NCBI RefSeq assembly: GCF_009908165.1
Contig: NZ_JAAAUC010000002.1
Span: 62,001-126,000 of the forward strand
Direction: 5' to 3'
DNA length: 64,000 nucleotides
Source: Frigidibacter albus
Lineage (GTDB): Bacteria > Pseudomonadota > Alphaproteobacteria > Rhodobacterales > Rhodobacteraceae
Translations under genes and position numbers: made by a program
Notes under the pieces: model-generated
Told to the model about the DNA's origin: nothing
The model's input: only the letters and a program-made list of their open reading frames with translations
Database searches by the model: none
In this document: one piece after another, positions 27,616 through 37,087 of the stretch
Layout of the letters: each line of letters begins with the position of its first letter
How positions within the stretch are numbered: position 1 is the first letter of the stretch

Positions 27616-27882
27616 ATGTCCGATCCCTTCAAGACCCGCGCCCCGTCGCTGAACGGCCCCGCCACCGACCTGATCCCGGTCACGCCGTCGGATGGGGCCG
27701 ATCTGCCGGTGGTGGCGGTCGCGCTTTATGTCGAAGGCAGGGGCGCGGTGCGCTTTGTCTCGCAGGCCGGGCAGACCCGCACGGTGACGCTGCTGGATGG
27801 CGCTATCCTGCCGGTGGGGGTGCGCCGGGTGCTGGCCACGGGCACTACGGCGACGGGCATTCACGGCCTGGCGCTGGTGTAG
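27616..27882 (+). CDS. ghsA: GTA head spike base protein, GhsA-like (RcGTA Rcc01079 family)
   Basis: An 88-residue protein matching the spike base family known from the gene transfer agent of Rhodobacter capsulatus (rcc01079). It forms the base of spikes on the capsid head. From ATG 27616 (AGAAGGAAC just upstream) it reads MSDPFKTRAPSLNGPATDLI and then a compact beta-rich domain (VVAVALYVEGRGAVRFVSQAG). It is paired with the spike fiber gene three bases downstream. Identification is from memory of the family. Confidence 0.78.
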   Translation: MSDPFKTRAPSLNGPATDLIPVTPSDGADLPVVAVALYVEGRGAVRFVSQAGQTRTVTLLDGAILPVGVRRVLATGTTATGIHGLALV

Positions 27883-27885
27883 GCC

Positions 27886-29202
27886 ATGTGGGGATGCAAC
27901 CTTGGCCTGACGACGCTGGCGGCGCGGCCGCGCCGCCCCTTCACGCCCGCGCAACTGGCCGGGCTGGTGGCCTGCTATGACCCGTCCGACCTGAGCACGC
28001 TGTTTCAGGATGTGGCACGGACCGTCCCTGTGACCGCAGCCGGGCAGAGCGTGGCCGCGATGGCGGACAAGAGCGGCAGCGGCCGGCACATGGTGCAGAC
28101 GGTCACCGCAGCGCGTCCCGTCTTCGGGCGAGAGCCGGTCACGGGACGGCGCAACCTGTTGACCCATTCCGAGGACATGGGGGCGTCCTCGTGGAACAGG
28201 GGCCAGGTCACGGCCTCTGGCTCGCTAATCACGGCCATTCCCGGCACTGGCTCGCAGCTGCGCTTCGTTCGCCAAGCCGTGCCAGGCATCGCTTTGGGCG
28301 AGTCCTACCATGTCTCGGTCGATGTCTGGGCCGGGTCGGTTCCGACCGGGGTTCTGATCCAGGAGGGGAGCAACGGGGGGCGGGTGCTGTTCGACTGCGC
28401 CACGGGGGCCTTCAGCACAACGGGGGCGATAGCTGACGTCAGCTTCACGCCCTATTCGGCGACTCCGGGGAAATACCGGCTGCGCGCGCGATTTGTCCGT
28501 GGGGACAATGCCTATGCTGTCGTCTTGTATCTTTCATCCTACAGTTCGAGTCCTGACAACGTCAGCCTCAATGCCGACAGATGGCAAATCGAGCGCGGCG
28601 GGTTCGGCGCCTATCAGAAGGTCGTGACGGGCGAGGATGTGACGGAGGCGGGAGTCGAGAACCGCCATTACCTGAGCTTCGATGGCGTCGATGACAGCAT
28701 GGCAGTGCCCGGTCTTGGCTGGGGGAGTGATGCGGTCACGGCGGTGATGGGTCTGCGGCTGACAGGGCTGCCCTTTCTTGGCGTACCTCTGGAGTTCTCG
28801 GCGATTTCCGACACGAATACCGGATCCTTCGCCTTCCTGGTGTCGAATGGGGACACGAAGTTCTGGCAGTTTCGCGGACGCGGCTCGGGTGCGCCGGGCG
28901 GGTCGCGGGCGGTCATGGCCGTGACCCCGACCACCAATCCCGAAGTGGTCACGGGGCGGATGCAGGTCTCTGCCGACACCGTGCAGTTTCGGTTGCGCGG
29001 CGGGGCCTGGACGACCAGCGCGGTGGAACTGGGTACAGGGGCGCTTGGCAGCTATGCGCTGCATCTGGGCGCGCGCAACGCCGCTGCATGGTTCACGCCG
29101 GCGCGGGTCTCGGCCATCGCGCTCTATGACAGGGCGCTGTCCGACAGTCAGATCGCCGCAGTTGAGTCCTGGGCCGCCGCCAGATCCGGGGCGGTGCTGT
29201 AA
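27886..29202 (+). CDS. ghsB: GTA head spike fiber protein, GhsB-like
   Basis: A 438-residue protein encoded three bases after ghsA, the arrangement of rcc01079-rcc01080 in R. capsulatus, where the fiber binds the recipient's polysaccharide capsule. The middle (RRNLLTHSEDMGASSWNRG, then DRWQIERGGFGAYQKV near residue 235) is the phage head spike fiber carbohydrate-binding domain. The C-terminal half (YLSFDGVDDSMAVPG to IALYDRALSDSQIAAVE) is LamG/concanavalin-like. It lies far from the GTA structural cluster at 61 kb and among polysaccharide genes. Parts are less GC-rich than the neighbours. Confidence 0.78.
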   Translation: MWGCNLGLTTLAARPRRPFTPAQLAGLVACYDPSDLSTLFQDVARTVPVTAAGQSVAAMADKSGSGRHMVQTVTAARPVFGREPVTGRRNLLTHSEDMGASSWNRGQVTASGSLITAIPGTGSQLRFVRQAVPGIALGESYHVSVDVWAGSVPTGVLIQEGSNGGRVLFDCATGAFSTTGAIADVSFTPYSATPGKYRLRARFVRGDNAYAVVLYLSSYSSSPDNVSLNADRWQIERGGFGAYQKVVTGEDVTEAGVENRHYLSFDGVDDSMAVPGLGWGSDAVTAVMGLRLTGLPFLGVPLEFSAISDTNTGSFAFLVSNGDTKFWQFRGRGSGAPGGSRAVMAVTPTTNPEVVTGRMQVSADTVQFRLRGGAWTTSAVELGTGALGSYALHLGARNAAAWFTPARVSAIALYDRALSDSQIAAVESWAAARSGAVL

Positions 29203-29337
29203 TCGCTGGCGGGCAGGCTGTGATCTGCCGGAGGATCCCGCGCTGCGGGGCCCTCGCGCCCGTGCTTAGCGCTTGGAATATGCCGCCATGCGCAATACCC
29301 TTGGGGCAGCAATCACTCAGACAGGTCCTGAAGGCGC

Positions 29338-29946
29338 ATGCAGCGAACCGATTCTCCGGCCGAGGCGCAGGCGCCCGGTGAAGCCGCGCGCGGGCAGGCC
29401 ATCCTCGATGCCCGCTGGAACGCGAATTTCTCGATCAGGCACAAGGCGCTGAGGGCGGTCTGGGGCGTCGTGTGGCTGGTGCTGGCCTCGTGGACGCCCC
29501 CGCCGATGAATGCCTGGCGGCGGGCGCTGCTGCGGGCCTTTGGCGCGCAGATCGCGGACAGCGTCGTGGTGCGGCGGGGGGCGAAGATCTGGTATCCGCC
29601 CAACCTGCGGATGCTGCCGCATTCGGTGATGGCGGACGGTGTCATCTGCTACAACATGGCGCCGATCACCATCGGCGAGAACAGCATCGTGTCGCAGCGC
29701 GCGGTGCTGTGTGGGGGCACCCATGACTTCACGCTGGCCTCGAACCCGCTGCAAGTGCGGCCCATCGAGATCGGGGCGAATGTCTGGATCGCGTCCGAGG
29801 CGTTCATCGGGCCCGGTGTGACGGTGCCCGAGGGCTGCGTGATCGGCGCGCGGGCCGTGGTGTTCGGGCGTTTGCAGCCGTGGACGGTTTACGCGGGCAA
29901 TCCGGCGCAGGCGGTCAAGCGGCGCGAGTACAACCCGCTGGGGTAA
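29338..29946 (+). CDS. Colanic acid-type acetyltransferase (WcaF-like)
   Basis: A 202-residue hexapeptide-repeat acetyltransferase. It has a hydrophobic segment near the N-terminus (VWGVVWLVLASWTPPPMNAWRRALLRAFGA), as in WcaF family enzymes, then left-handed beta-helix turns (PITIGENSIVSQRAVLCGGTHD, IEIGANVWIASEAFIGPGVTV) and the closing AGNPAQAVKRR. It probably acetylates a sugar of the surface polysaccharide. It converges with the glycosyltransferase genes, 57 bp apart. Confidence 0.8.
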   Translation: MQRTDSPAEAQAPGEAARGQAILDARWNANFSIRHKALRAVWGVVWLVLASWTPPPMNAWRRALLRAFGAQIADSVVVRRGAKIWYPPNLRMLPHSVMADGVICYNMAPITIGENSIVSQRAVLCGGTHDFTLASNPLQVRPIEIGANVWIASEAFIGPGVTVPEGCVIGARAVVFGRLQPWTVYAGNPAQAVKRREYNPLG

Positions 29947-30003
29947 AGCCCGCGCGTCGAAGCTGCCGACGCGCTGCCGTGTTCGGTGAGGATGTGGGCA
30001 GGG

Positions 30004-31185
30004 TCATCGACGAGCTTTTGCCTGCGACACCTCCTGCAGCACCGCAAGCAGATCGCCTGCCGCGGCGTGGGCCGAGAAGTTCACATCATAACAGGGCCGC
30101 GCTTGCGCTTTCATCGCGCTGCGCTCGTCAGCAGACAGGTCGAGGAAGCGCCGCAACAGCCGTTCGGTGCCATCAAGCGTATCTGGTTCGGCCATACCCG
30201 CGCCGGCCTGCACGACCTCTGGCCAGATATTGACCTTGTCGGAAACCAGTACGGGCGTGCCCACCGAAAGCGCCTCGGCCACGACCAGGCCGAAGTTCTC
30301 CTGATGAGAGGGCAGGACGAAGGCCTCGGCCCCGGCGAAGGCGGCAGACTTGGTGGCGCCGCGCACCATGCCGGGAAAATGCACGCGCCGCGCCACCCCT
30401 TCGGTTTCTGCCAGGCGCTCGAGCGTGGCCTGCCAGCCGACACTGTCGGGGCCTGCAATGACCAGATCGGGGCAATCGGGACGCTGTGCCAGCCGCGCGT
30501 AGGCCGAGATCAGCGTGTCGACCGCTTTCTTGGGATGGATACGGCTCAAGAACAGCCAGTAGGGCCGTTCGGCAACCATGGGCAGCGCCGTCACGAGGCT
30601 GGAGCGTGCGGCAGCCACCGACTCTGGATCAAGGCGCTGATCGGCGGCACAAAAAGCCACCACACGGGCCGGGTAGTTCTGATGACCGGCAAAGGCGCCC
30701 TGCGCCAGCCGCTGTTCCTCGGTGCAGGTGAACATGACTGCAGCCGCGTCAGACAGCATCCGTCCTTGCCATAGCAGCCAGTAGACCTGCTTCACCCAGT
30801 GCTTGACCGGCTTGGCGCTGCGGAAATAGGGGTCGAGCATGCCATGGGAAAAGATCACCCAAGGCAGGTTTGCCGTCTTCATGGCGTCATGCGCGCCGAT
30901 GGATGCATGGGTCCAGAGCCCATGAACCACTGCCGCATCGCTTTGGGGAGCCAGTTGCGCCACGGTTTTGGCAAAGCGCGGAGTGGATTTCAAGAACCCT
31001 GCGACCGGGCCAGTGCCATGAACGGTGAACGGAAAATCACGCACGCAGGCCGCATCGGGAGCGTCAAGGGTCACGAACACGCTTTCATGCCCCGCCTTCG
31101 CATGTTCCGCGGCGACGATCCGCGCGTATTCGACGGGCCCACCGTCAGCCGGATCGACCGAGGCGAGAAGGTGCAGGATTCTCAT
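30004..31185 (-). CDS. Glycosyltransferase, GT4 family
   Basis: A 393-residue GT-B fold transferase. It has an N-terminal acceptor domain starting MRILHLLASVDPADGGPVEY and a C-terminal donor domain with LFLSRIHPKKAVDTLI and the GT4 motif ENFGLVVAEALSVGTPVL, where the E-x7-E pair binds the nucleotide sugar. It adds a sugar in surface polysaccharide assembly; the sugar cannot be read. Its start overlaps the stop of the preceding glycosyltransferase (ATGA). Confidence 0.82.
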   Translation of the reverse strand: MRILHLLASVDPADGGPVEYARIVAAEHAKAGHESVFVTLDAPDAACVRDFPFTVHGTGPVAGFLKSTPRFAKTVAQLAPQSDAAVVHGLWTHASIGAHDAMKTANLPWVIFSHGMLDPYFRSAKPVKHWVKQVYWLLWQGRMLSDAAAVMFTCTEEQRLAQGAFAGHQNYPARVVAFCAADQRLDPESVAAARSSLVTALPMVAERPYWLFLSRIHPKKAVDTLISAYARLAQRPDCPDLVIAGPDSVGWQATLERLAETEGVARRVHFPGMVRGATKSAAFAGAEAFVLPSHQENFGLVVAEALSVGTPVLVSDKVNIWPEVVQAGAGMAEPDTLDGTERLLRRFLDLSADERSAMKAQARPCYDVNFSAHAAAGDLLAVLQEVSQAKARR

Positions 31186-32333
31186 TTAATGCTCCGTGCT
31201 GACGATCCGGCCGTGATCAGGGATTCGACACCTTCGGCAAAGGAAGCCGCATCCCCCAGAGGCGCGAGACGGAACGCAGCGGAGCGCATCCGCTGCCAAA
31301 GTGCCTCGTCACGGTGCAGAAGGGTCAGGAACCACGCCAGTCCCTCGGGGTTGTCGGGTTCGACAAGAAAGCCGTTCACACCGTTGCGCAGCAGCTTGTC
31401 GCGCGCCCCTGCCACGGTGGACAGCAGGACCGGCAGGCCAAAGGCCTGTGCCTCGGGCACCACATTGCCGAACTGTTCCTCGATTGAGGGCAGGATCAGC
31501 GCCAGCGCGCCCGCAAGGCGCGCGGCGACCGCGTCGCTTTGCACGAAGCCTTCGAACACCACATGCCCGCTGATGCCCAAGGCCTGCGCCTGCGCACGCA
31601 GGGCTGCTTCGTCGGGACCAGATCCGCAGAGCCGCAACCGGCGCGGCTCGGGTTCGGCGGCACAGTAAAGCGCGTAGGCGTCGAGCAGCATCGGAAGGTT
31701 CTTCTTCGGGACCAGTCGGGCGACACACAAGAAATCCCGCGCGGAATGGGGCACCCCTTCCTCGACCGTCGCCTCGGCAAAGGGACCATAGCCTGCCTCT
31801 GCCCGCACCCTGTCCAACGAGACGGTGTTGTATTCGCCCGCGAGCGACCCCCGCGGCATCATCTGACGCAGATAGGCGATGGACCGCTCCCCCGAGGCAA
31901 GGCCGCCCTGGTAGGGCACGAAGAACAGCCGCTTGCACATCTCCTTGAAAAGATTGCGCGGACGGTCGTCGAACTTGGTGCAGGACATGGTCAAGACGCG
32001 GTGCCCGCGCAGGCGCAGTATCAGGGCCGCGAGGGCAATGCCCGGTTCGTTCCAGTGGCAGAGGAATACCGTCCCCCGGCCGCGGCCGCGCATGGCCCCT
32101 AGCACCCCGCGCAGGATCTTCCACGCCGAGAGCCGGTCGAGCTGTGCATCAGGGTAGACCAGGATCCGCTCGAAATCGCCGCCTTCGGAGCGGTCCCAGT
32201 CATAGGTGTCGCTTTGGCCGCAAAGCTCGACACCGATGACATGGTGACGGTCCCCAAGCCGCCGCGCAACCGCGGCGATGCGGTCGAGGTGAAGCGGGCC
32301 GAAGTTGTCCCACAGAAGGACGAGAGGGGGCAT
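31182..32333 (-). CDS. Glycosyltransferase, GT4-like
   Basis: From ATG 32333 the protein has 383 residues; GAGGAAAG lies a few bases upstream, and the longer in-frame reading has no ribosome-binding site. The N-terminus is MPPLVLLWDNFGPLHLDRIAA and the donor-binding half has VARLVPKKNLPMLLDAY and EEQFGNVVPEAQAFGLPVL with the E-x7-E pattern of GT4. It is the first gene of a two-gene unit with 30004-31185, probably for capsule or exopolysaccharide. Confidence 0.8.
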   Translation of the reverse strand: MPPLVLLWDNFGPLHLDRIAAVARRLGDRHHVIGVELCGQSDTYDWDRSEGGDFERILVYPDAQLDRLSAWKILRGVLGAMRGRGRGTVFLCHWNEPGIALAALILRLRGHRVLTMSCTKFDDRPRNLFKEMCKRLFFVPYQGGLASGERSIAYLRQMMPRGSLAGEYNTVSLDRVRAEAGYGPFAEATVEEGVPHSARDFLCVARLVPKKNLPMLLDAYALYCAAEPEPRRLRLCGSGPDEAALRAQAQALGISGHVVFEGFVQSDAVAARLAGALALILPSIEEQFGNVVPEAQAFGLPVLLSTVAGARDKLLRNGVNGFLVEPDNPEGLAWFLTLLHRDEALWQRMRSAAFRLAPLGDAASFAEGVESLITAGSSARSIK

Positions 32334-32741
32334 GGGCGGTCTTTCCTCATCTGTCCCGGTCGCAAACCCGTCCCGCGTCACCTGTCGGCGGCGGAAGGCT
32401 GCTTCCGGTGGCGGCGACAACGCGCTTGGATCACTCGTTCGCAACTGCAGAAAACTGGGTCAGTTGTGACGTCGCGGGGGCGGGACGGTCAAGCTAAAAC
32501 GAGGGTCTGCGCAGAAATCGGCCGGGGTCTGCGGGAAACATGTCCCTTGTATTGCGGGCCCGCAGCACGGACAGGGCACTGTGGTCAGGTGGGTGGCGGG
32601 TGGATGCTGCGCCGCGGCATCGAGGCGCTTGCAAGCAGCCTGGCGCGGGCGGGGCGCAGGGCGCAGCTGCCGGGCCGGCGGCTACGGCCCGGCCTTGCGC
32701 GGGGCAGGGCTCTCCGTCGGCGCAGGCCTCGTGTCGCAGGC
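32334..32741. other. Spacer with hairpins, no gene
   Basis: About 400 bp between the glycosyltransferase unit and the aceF terminator. It must hold the promoter for the minus-strand glycosyltransferases; the least GC-rich part is 32440-32510. Inverted repeats are CTGCGGG/CCCGCAG (32529-32565), containing the palindrome GCGGGCCCGC, and GCCGGGCC/GGCCCGGC (32669-32693). No reading frame here looks like a gene. Confidence 0.5.
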
Positions 32742-32767
32742 AAAAGGCCGCCCGTTCGGGCGGCCTT
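32742..32767 (-). terminator. Rho-independent terminator after aceF
   Basis: A perfect 10-bp stem AAGGCCGCCC/GGGCGGCCTT with loop GTTC. On the minus strand it is followed by a T-run (AAAA on plus at 32742-32745). It ends the pyruvate dehydrogenase operon, so no lpd gene is co-transcribed downstream. Confidence 0.88.
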
Positions 32768-32794
32768 CCTGTCTTGCAAGGGGCAAAGCGGCCG

Positions 32795-34123
32795 TCAGGC
32801 CAGCATCGCCATCGGGTTTTCGAGGTTCTCGACAATCGCCTTCATCAGCTCGGCCCCAAGCGCGCCGTCGATGACGCGGTGATCGACCGAGAGCGTCATC
32901 GACATCATCACCGCCACCTCGATCTGGCCATCCTTGCCCACCACCGGCTTCTTCAGCCCGGCGCCGACGGCGAGGATCGCGCCATGGGGCGGGTTGATGA
33001 CGGCATCGAAATTCTCGATCCCGAACATGCCGAGGTTGGAGATGGCGAAGCTGCCGCCCTGGTACTCATGCGGGGCGAGCTTCTTGTTGCGCGCCCGGCC
33101 CGCCAGATCCTTCATCTCGGCGGAGAGGGCCGAGAGCGACTTCTGGTGTGCATCCTTCAGCACCGGCGTGAACAGCCCGCCCTCGATGGCCACAGCAACC
33201 GCCACGTCGGAAGGCTTCAGCTTCAGGATGCGGTCGCCGGCCCAGACCGCATTGGCATCGGGCACCGCTTGCAGGGCGAGGGCACAGGCCTTGATGATGA
33301 AGTCGTTGACCGACAGCTTGATCCCGCGCGCGGCAATCTGGCCGTTCAGGGTCTCGCGGAAGGCCATCAGCGCATCGAGCCGAACCTCGCGGCGCAGGTA
33401 GAAATGCGGGATGGTCTGCTTGGCCTCGGTCAGGCGGGCGGCGATGGTCTTGCGCATCCCGTCGAGGGTGACTTCGGTGTGCTCGCGGTCGGCATAGATC
33501 TTGCGGACCGTGTCGGCGCTCATGCCCTGCGCCATGCCGGCGGCGGCGGGTTTCGCCGGGGCCGGGGCGGGCGCAGCCGGGGCAGGGGCCGCGGCGGCTT
33601 TGGGCGCTGCAGTGCCCTGCGCCTCGACATCGGCCTTCACGATCCGGCCGCCGGGGCCCGATCCGTGCAGCGTGGCAAGGTCCAGTCCCTTGTCGGCCGC
33701 GATGCGCCGCGCCAGCGGCGAGGCGAAGACGCGGGTGCCGTCGCCGGATTTCGACGCGGGGGCAGCGCCTTGCGCAGCGGCGGGCGTGGTCGCCTTGGCC
33801 TCTACCGTTTCCGCGGTGTCGGCTTTTGCATCCGCCTTCGGCGCTTCGGCCTTGGCCGCACCGGCCTCGGGCATCGCCTCGCCCTCGTCCAGCAGCACGG
33901 CAATCGGTGCGTTGACCTTCACGCCGCTGGTGCCTTCGGCCACCAGCAGCTTGCCGACGATCCCCTCGTCCACGGCCTCGAATTCCATCGTGGCCTTGTC
34001 GGTCTCGATCTCGGCAAGGATCTGGCCAGAGGTGACGGTGTCACCCTCCTTGACCAGCCATTTCGCCAGCGTCCCTTCCTCCATCGTCGGGGACAGCGCG
34101 GGCATCAGGATTTCAGTCGCCAT
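32795..34123 (-). CDS. aceF: Pyruvate dehydrogenase E2, dihydrolipoamide acetyltransferase
   Basis: Core acetyltransferase of the pyruvate dehydrogenase complex. The 442-residue protein has an N-terminal lipoyl domain (about 1-77) with lipoyl-lysine K43 in ETDKATMEF, an Ala/Pro/Lys-rich linker, an E1/E3-binding domain ([15 protein letters not shown]), a second Ala/Pro linker, and the catalytic domain ending with the DHRVIDGA motif. It follows E1-beta by ten bases. One lipoyl domain is carried here and one on E1-beta. Confidence 0.94.
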   Translation of the reverse strand: MATEILMPALSPTMEEGTLAKWLVKEGDTVTSGQILAEIETDKATMEFEAVDEGIVGKLLVAEGTSGVKVNAPIAVLLDEGEAMPEAGAAKAEAPKADAKADTAETVEAKATTPAAAQGAAPASKSGDGTRVFASPLARRIAADKGLDLATLHGSGPGGRIVKADVEAQGTAAPKAAAAPAPAAPAPAPAKPAAAGMAQGMSADTVRKIYADREHTEVTLDGMRKTIAARLTEAKQTIPHFYLRREVRLDALMAFRETLNGQIAARGIKLSVNDFIIKACALALQAVPDANAVWAGDRILKLKPSDVAVAVAIEGGLFTPVLKDAHQKSLSALSAEMKDLAGRARNKKLAPHEYQGGSFAISNLGMFGIENFDAVINPPHGAILAVGAGLKKPVVGKDGQIEVAVMMSMTLSVDHRVIDGALGAELMKAIVENLENPMAMLA

Positions 34124-34133
34124 TGTCCCCTCC

Positions 34134-35519
34134 TCAGCGGTAGGTCACTTTTTTCACAGCGGCCACCACCTCATCCGAGGTGAGGACCGCCAGCTTTTCA
34201 AGGTTCGCGGCATAGGGCATCGGCACGTCCTTGCCGGTGCAGTTGATCACCGGCGCGTCCAGATAGTCGAAGGCGCGCTCCATGATCACTGCCGACAGGT
34301 GGTTGCCGATGGACCCGACGGGCCAGCCCTCTTCCACCGTCACGCAGCGGTTGGTCTTCATCACCGAGGTCAGCACCGTGTCATAGTCAAGCGGGCGCAG
34401 GGTGCGCAGGTCGATGACCTCGGCGCTGATCCCCTCGGCGGCCAGCTTGTCGGCGGCCTCGAGCGAATGGGCCATGCCGATGCCGAAGCTGACGATGGTC
34501 ACGTCGGTGCCCTCGCGCCAGATCTTCGCCTTGCCGAACGGGATGGTGAAATCCTCGAGCACCGGCACTTCGAAGCTGCGGCCATAGAGGATCTCGTTTT
34601 CCAGGAAGATCACCGGGTTCGGATCGCGGATCGCGGTCTTCATCAGGCCCTTGGTATCGGCGGCAGAGTAGGGGATCACCACCTTCAGCCCCGGCACCAT
34701 CGCATACCAGGCCGAATAGTCCTGGCTGTGCTGCGCGCCCACCCGGGCGGCGGCGCCGTTCGGGCCGCGGAACACCATCGGCGCGCCCATCTGGCCGCCC
34801 GACATGTAGAGCGTTTTCGCTGCCGAGTTGATGATGTGGTCGATCGCCTGCATGGCGAAGTTGAAGGTCATGAACTCGACGATGGGGCGCAGGCCGCCGA
34901 ATGCCGCGCCGACCGCGATGCCGGCAAAGCCATGCTCGGTGATCGGGGTGTCGATCACCCGCTTGGCGCCGAACTGGTCCAGGAGGCCCTGGCTGATCTT
35001 GTAGGCGCCCTGATACTCGCCGACTTCCTCGCCCATCAGGAACACGGACTCGTCGCGCTCCATCTCTTCGGCCATGGCCTCGCGCAGGGCTTCCCGCACG
35101 GTCATCGACTTCATCTTGGTGCCTTCGGGCCAGTCGGGCGTGGTATCCGCCGCCTTGGCCGGGTGCGGCGGGGTTTCGACGGCCGACGTGACCTTGCCCT
35201 CGGGCTGCGGCGCGTCGGCCTTCTGGGCGGTTTCCTGCGGCGCGGGCGCCTTGGGCGCCTCGGCCGAGGCATCCTCGCCCTCGGCCAGCAGCAGCGCGAT
35301 GGCGGTGTTGACCTTCACGCCGCTTGTGCCCTCGGCCACCAGCAGCTTGCCGATGGTGCCCTCATCGACCGCCTCGAATTCCATCGTGGCCTTGTCGGTT
35401 TCGATCTCGGCCAGGATCATGCCGGAGGTGACGGTGTCGCCCTCCTTGACCAGCCATTTCGCCAGCGTGCCTTCTTCCATCGTGGGCGACAGCGCGGGCA
35501 TCAGGATTTCAATTGCCAT
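34134..35519 (-). CDS. pdhB: Pyruvate dehydrogenase E1 beta with N-terminal lipoyl domain
   Basis: Decarboxylase beta subunit of pyruvate dehydrogenase. From ATG 35519 it has 461 residues. The first 77 are a lipoyl domain nearly identical to that of the E2 (K43 in ETDKATMEF), then an Ala/Pro linker to about 140, then the transketolase-like domain ([37 protein letters not shown]). A lipoylated E1-beta is characteristic of alphaproteobacteria. It is eleven bases after pdhA. Confidence 0.94.
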   Translation of the reverse strand: MAIEILMPALSPTMEEGTLAKWLVKEGDTVTSGMILAEIETDKATMEFEAVDEGTIGKLLVAEGTSGVKVNTAIALLLAEGEDASAEAPKAPAPQETAQKADAPQPEGKVTSAVETPPHPAKAADTTPDWPEGTKMKSMTVREALREAMAEEMERDESVFLMGEEVGEYQGAYKISQGLLDQFGAKRVIDTPITEHGFAGIAVGAAFGGLRPIVEFMTFNFAMQAIDHIINSAAKTLYMSGGQMGAPMVFRGPNGAAARVGAQHSQDYSAWYAMVPGLKVVIPYSAADTKGLMKTAIRDPNPVIFLENEILYGRSFEVPVLEDFTIPFGKAKIWREGTDVTIVSFGIGMAHSLEAADKLAAEGISAEVIDLRTLRPLDYDTVLTSVMKTNRCVTVEEGWPVGSIGNHLSAVIMERAFDYLDAPVINCTGKDVPMPYAANLEKLAVLTSDEVVAAVKKVTYR

Positions 35520-35530
35520 GTGTCTCTCCC

Positions 35531-36541
35531 TCAGGCGGTCTGCGGCGCCACTTTGGCGTAGATGTCGGTCCACAGCTCGGCCGGGTCGGGCTCGGGGCTG
35601 TCCTTGGCGAATTCGGCGGCCTCGTTGACGATCGCCTTGATCTCCTTGTCGATCGCCTTCAGGTCCTCATCGGTCGCGTGGCCGCCCTGCATCAGCAGAT
35701 CGCGCACATGTTCGATGGCGTCACGTTCTTCGCGCATTTTCTGGACTTCCTCGCGCGAGCGATACTTGGCCGGGTCCGACATCGAGTGGCCGCGGTAGCG
35801 GTAGGTCATCACCTCGAGGATATAGGGGCCCTTGCCGGCGCGGCAGTGCGCCACGGCGCGCTGGCCGGCTTCCTTGACGGCCAGCACATCCATGCCATCC
35901 ACGGCCTCGCCCTCGATCCCGTAGGCGGCGCCGCGCTGCCACAGGGTCGGGGACTTGGTGGAGCGTTTGACGCTGGTGCCCATCGCATACTGGTTGTTCT
36001 CGATCACGAAGATCACCGGCAGGTCCCAGAGTTCCGCCATGTTGTAGGTCTCGTAGACCTGGCCCTGGTTCGCTGCGCCGTCGCCGAAATAGGTGAAGGT
36101 GACGCGGTCATTGCCCTTGTACTTGTCGGAGAAGGCGAGGCCCGCGCCAAGCGGCACCTGCGCGCCGACGATGCCGTGGCCGCCGTAGAAGTGCTTTTCC
36201 TTGGAGAACATGTGCATCGAACCGCCCTTGCCGCGGGAGTATCCCCCCTCGCGGCCGGTCAGTTCGGCCATCACGCCCTTGGGGTCCATGCCGCAGGCCA
36301 GCATGTGGCCGTGGTCGCGGTAGGAGGTGATGCGCTTGTCGCCTTCCTCGGCCGCAGCCTCAAGGCCGACGACCACCGCTTCTTGCCCGATATAGAGGTG
36401 GCAGAAGCCGCCGATCAGACCCATGCCATAGAGCTGGCCGGCCTTTTCCTCGAATCGGCGGATCAGCAGCATCTCGCGGTAATACTTGAGCAGGTCGTCT
36501 TTCGAGACGTTCGGCAAATCAGGGACTTTGCGCGCGGCCAT
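35531..36541 (-). CDS. pdhA: Pyruvate dehydrogenase E1 alpha
   Basis: Thiamine diphosphate-binding subunit of pyruvate dehydrogenase. The 336-residue protein has the TPP motif region [31 protein letters not shown] and the phosphorylation-loop region [16 protein letters not shown]. It is first in pdhA-pdhB-aceF and lies 115 bp after ftsB, a common alphaproteobacterial order. Confidence 0.94.
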   Translation of the reverse strand: MAARKVPDLPNVSKDDLLKYYREMLLIRRFEEKAGQLYGMGLIGGFCHLYIGQEAVVVGLEAAAEEGDKRITSYRDHGHMLACGMDPKGVMAELTGREGGYSRGKGGSMHMFSKEKHFYGGHGIVGAQVPLGAGLAFSDKYKGNDRVTFTYFGDGAANQGQVYETYNMAELWDLPVIFVIENNQYAMGTSVKRSTKSPTLWQRGAAYGIEGEAVDGMDVLAVKEAGQRAVAHCRAGKGPYILEVMTYRYRGHSMSDPAKYRSREEVQKMREERDAIEHVRDLLMQGGHATDEDLKAIDKEIKAIVNEAAEFAKDSPEPDPAELWTDIYAKVAPQTA

Positions 36542-36656
36542 TGCGGGGAACCTCCGTGTCGGCTGGGTGGCGGCAGATAGTTCAACGTTAAACCATCCAT
36601 AGCCGATCCCGCAACCCAGAGCCAGTCCCGTTTGCCGTAGCGGCAGGGCCCCGCCG

Positions 36657-36959
36657 TCAGCGGATGACGATCTCGTCGCCGCGCACCAGCCCCAGCATCG
36701 CGCGGGCGCGTTCGTCCAGCAGGTCGAGGTCGAGGTAATCGTCGGACAGGCGCAGCGTCAGGTTTTCCATCCGCGCCACTTCCAGCCGCAGGCGGTCGCG
36801 CTCATCGGTCAGCTGTTCGGCCTCGGCGGCCAGCTGCACGCGGCGGAACACGCCGTAATCGCCCTGCACGGCGGCAAAGGTGAAGTAGCCGCCAAGCACG
36901 AGGGCCAGCGCGAAGAAGAACAGGGCGCCAAGCGCCGGTCGATTTTTGGGTCCGCTCAT
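36657..36959 (-). CDS. ftsB: Septum formation initiator FtsB/DivIC family
   Basis: A 100-residue divisome protein with one N-terminal membrane helix (LGALFFFALALVLGGYFTFAAV, residues about 10-31) followed by a coiled coil (LAAEAEQLTDERDRLRLEVARMENLTLRL) and the family end DLLDERARAMLGL. It would act in the periplasm with FtsL and FtsQ. Size and layout are standard. Confidence 0.87.
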   Translation of the reverse strand: MSGPKNRPALGALFFFALALVLGGYFTFAAVQGDYGVFRRVQLAAEAEQLTDERDRLRLEVARMENLTLRLSDDYLDLDLLDERARAMLGLVRGDEIVIR

Positions 36960-37027
36960 CTCTTACCTCTGTGGCCCATCTGCTGCGGGCCTTTGCCTTT
37001 CGAATCATGCCACAGGCGATTCGCATT

Positions 37028-37060
37028 GAAAACCCCGCGCAAGCGGTCACTTGCGCGGGG
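37028..37060 (-). terminator. Rho-independent terminator after fbaB
   Basis: An 11-bp perfect stem CCCCGCGCAAG/CTTGCGCGGGG with a 6-base loop, followed by TTTT on the minus strand. It lies 27 bp beyond the aldolase stop. Confidence 0.92.
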
Positions 37061-37087
37061 GAAACCTTCCTTGCCGCTTGGGGCAGA

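Noticed and set aside
32214-34183. Plus-strand frames across the glycosyltransferase spacer and E2 gene
   Set aside because: They are antisense to aceF and have no family pattern or start signal.
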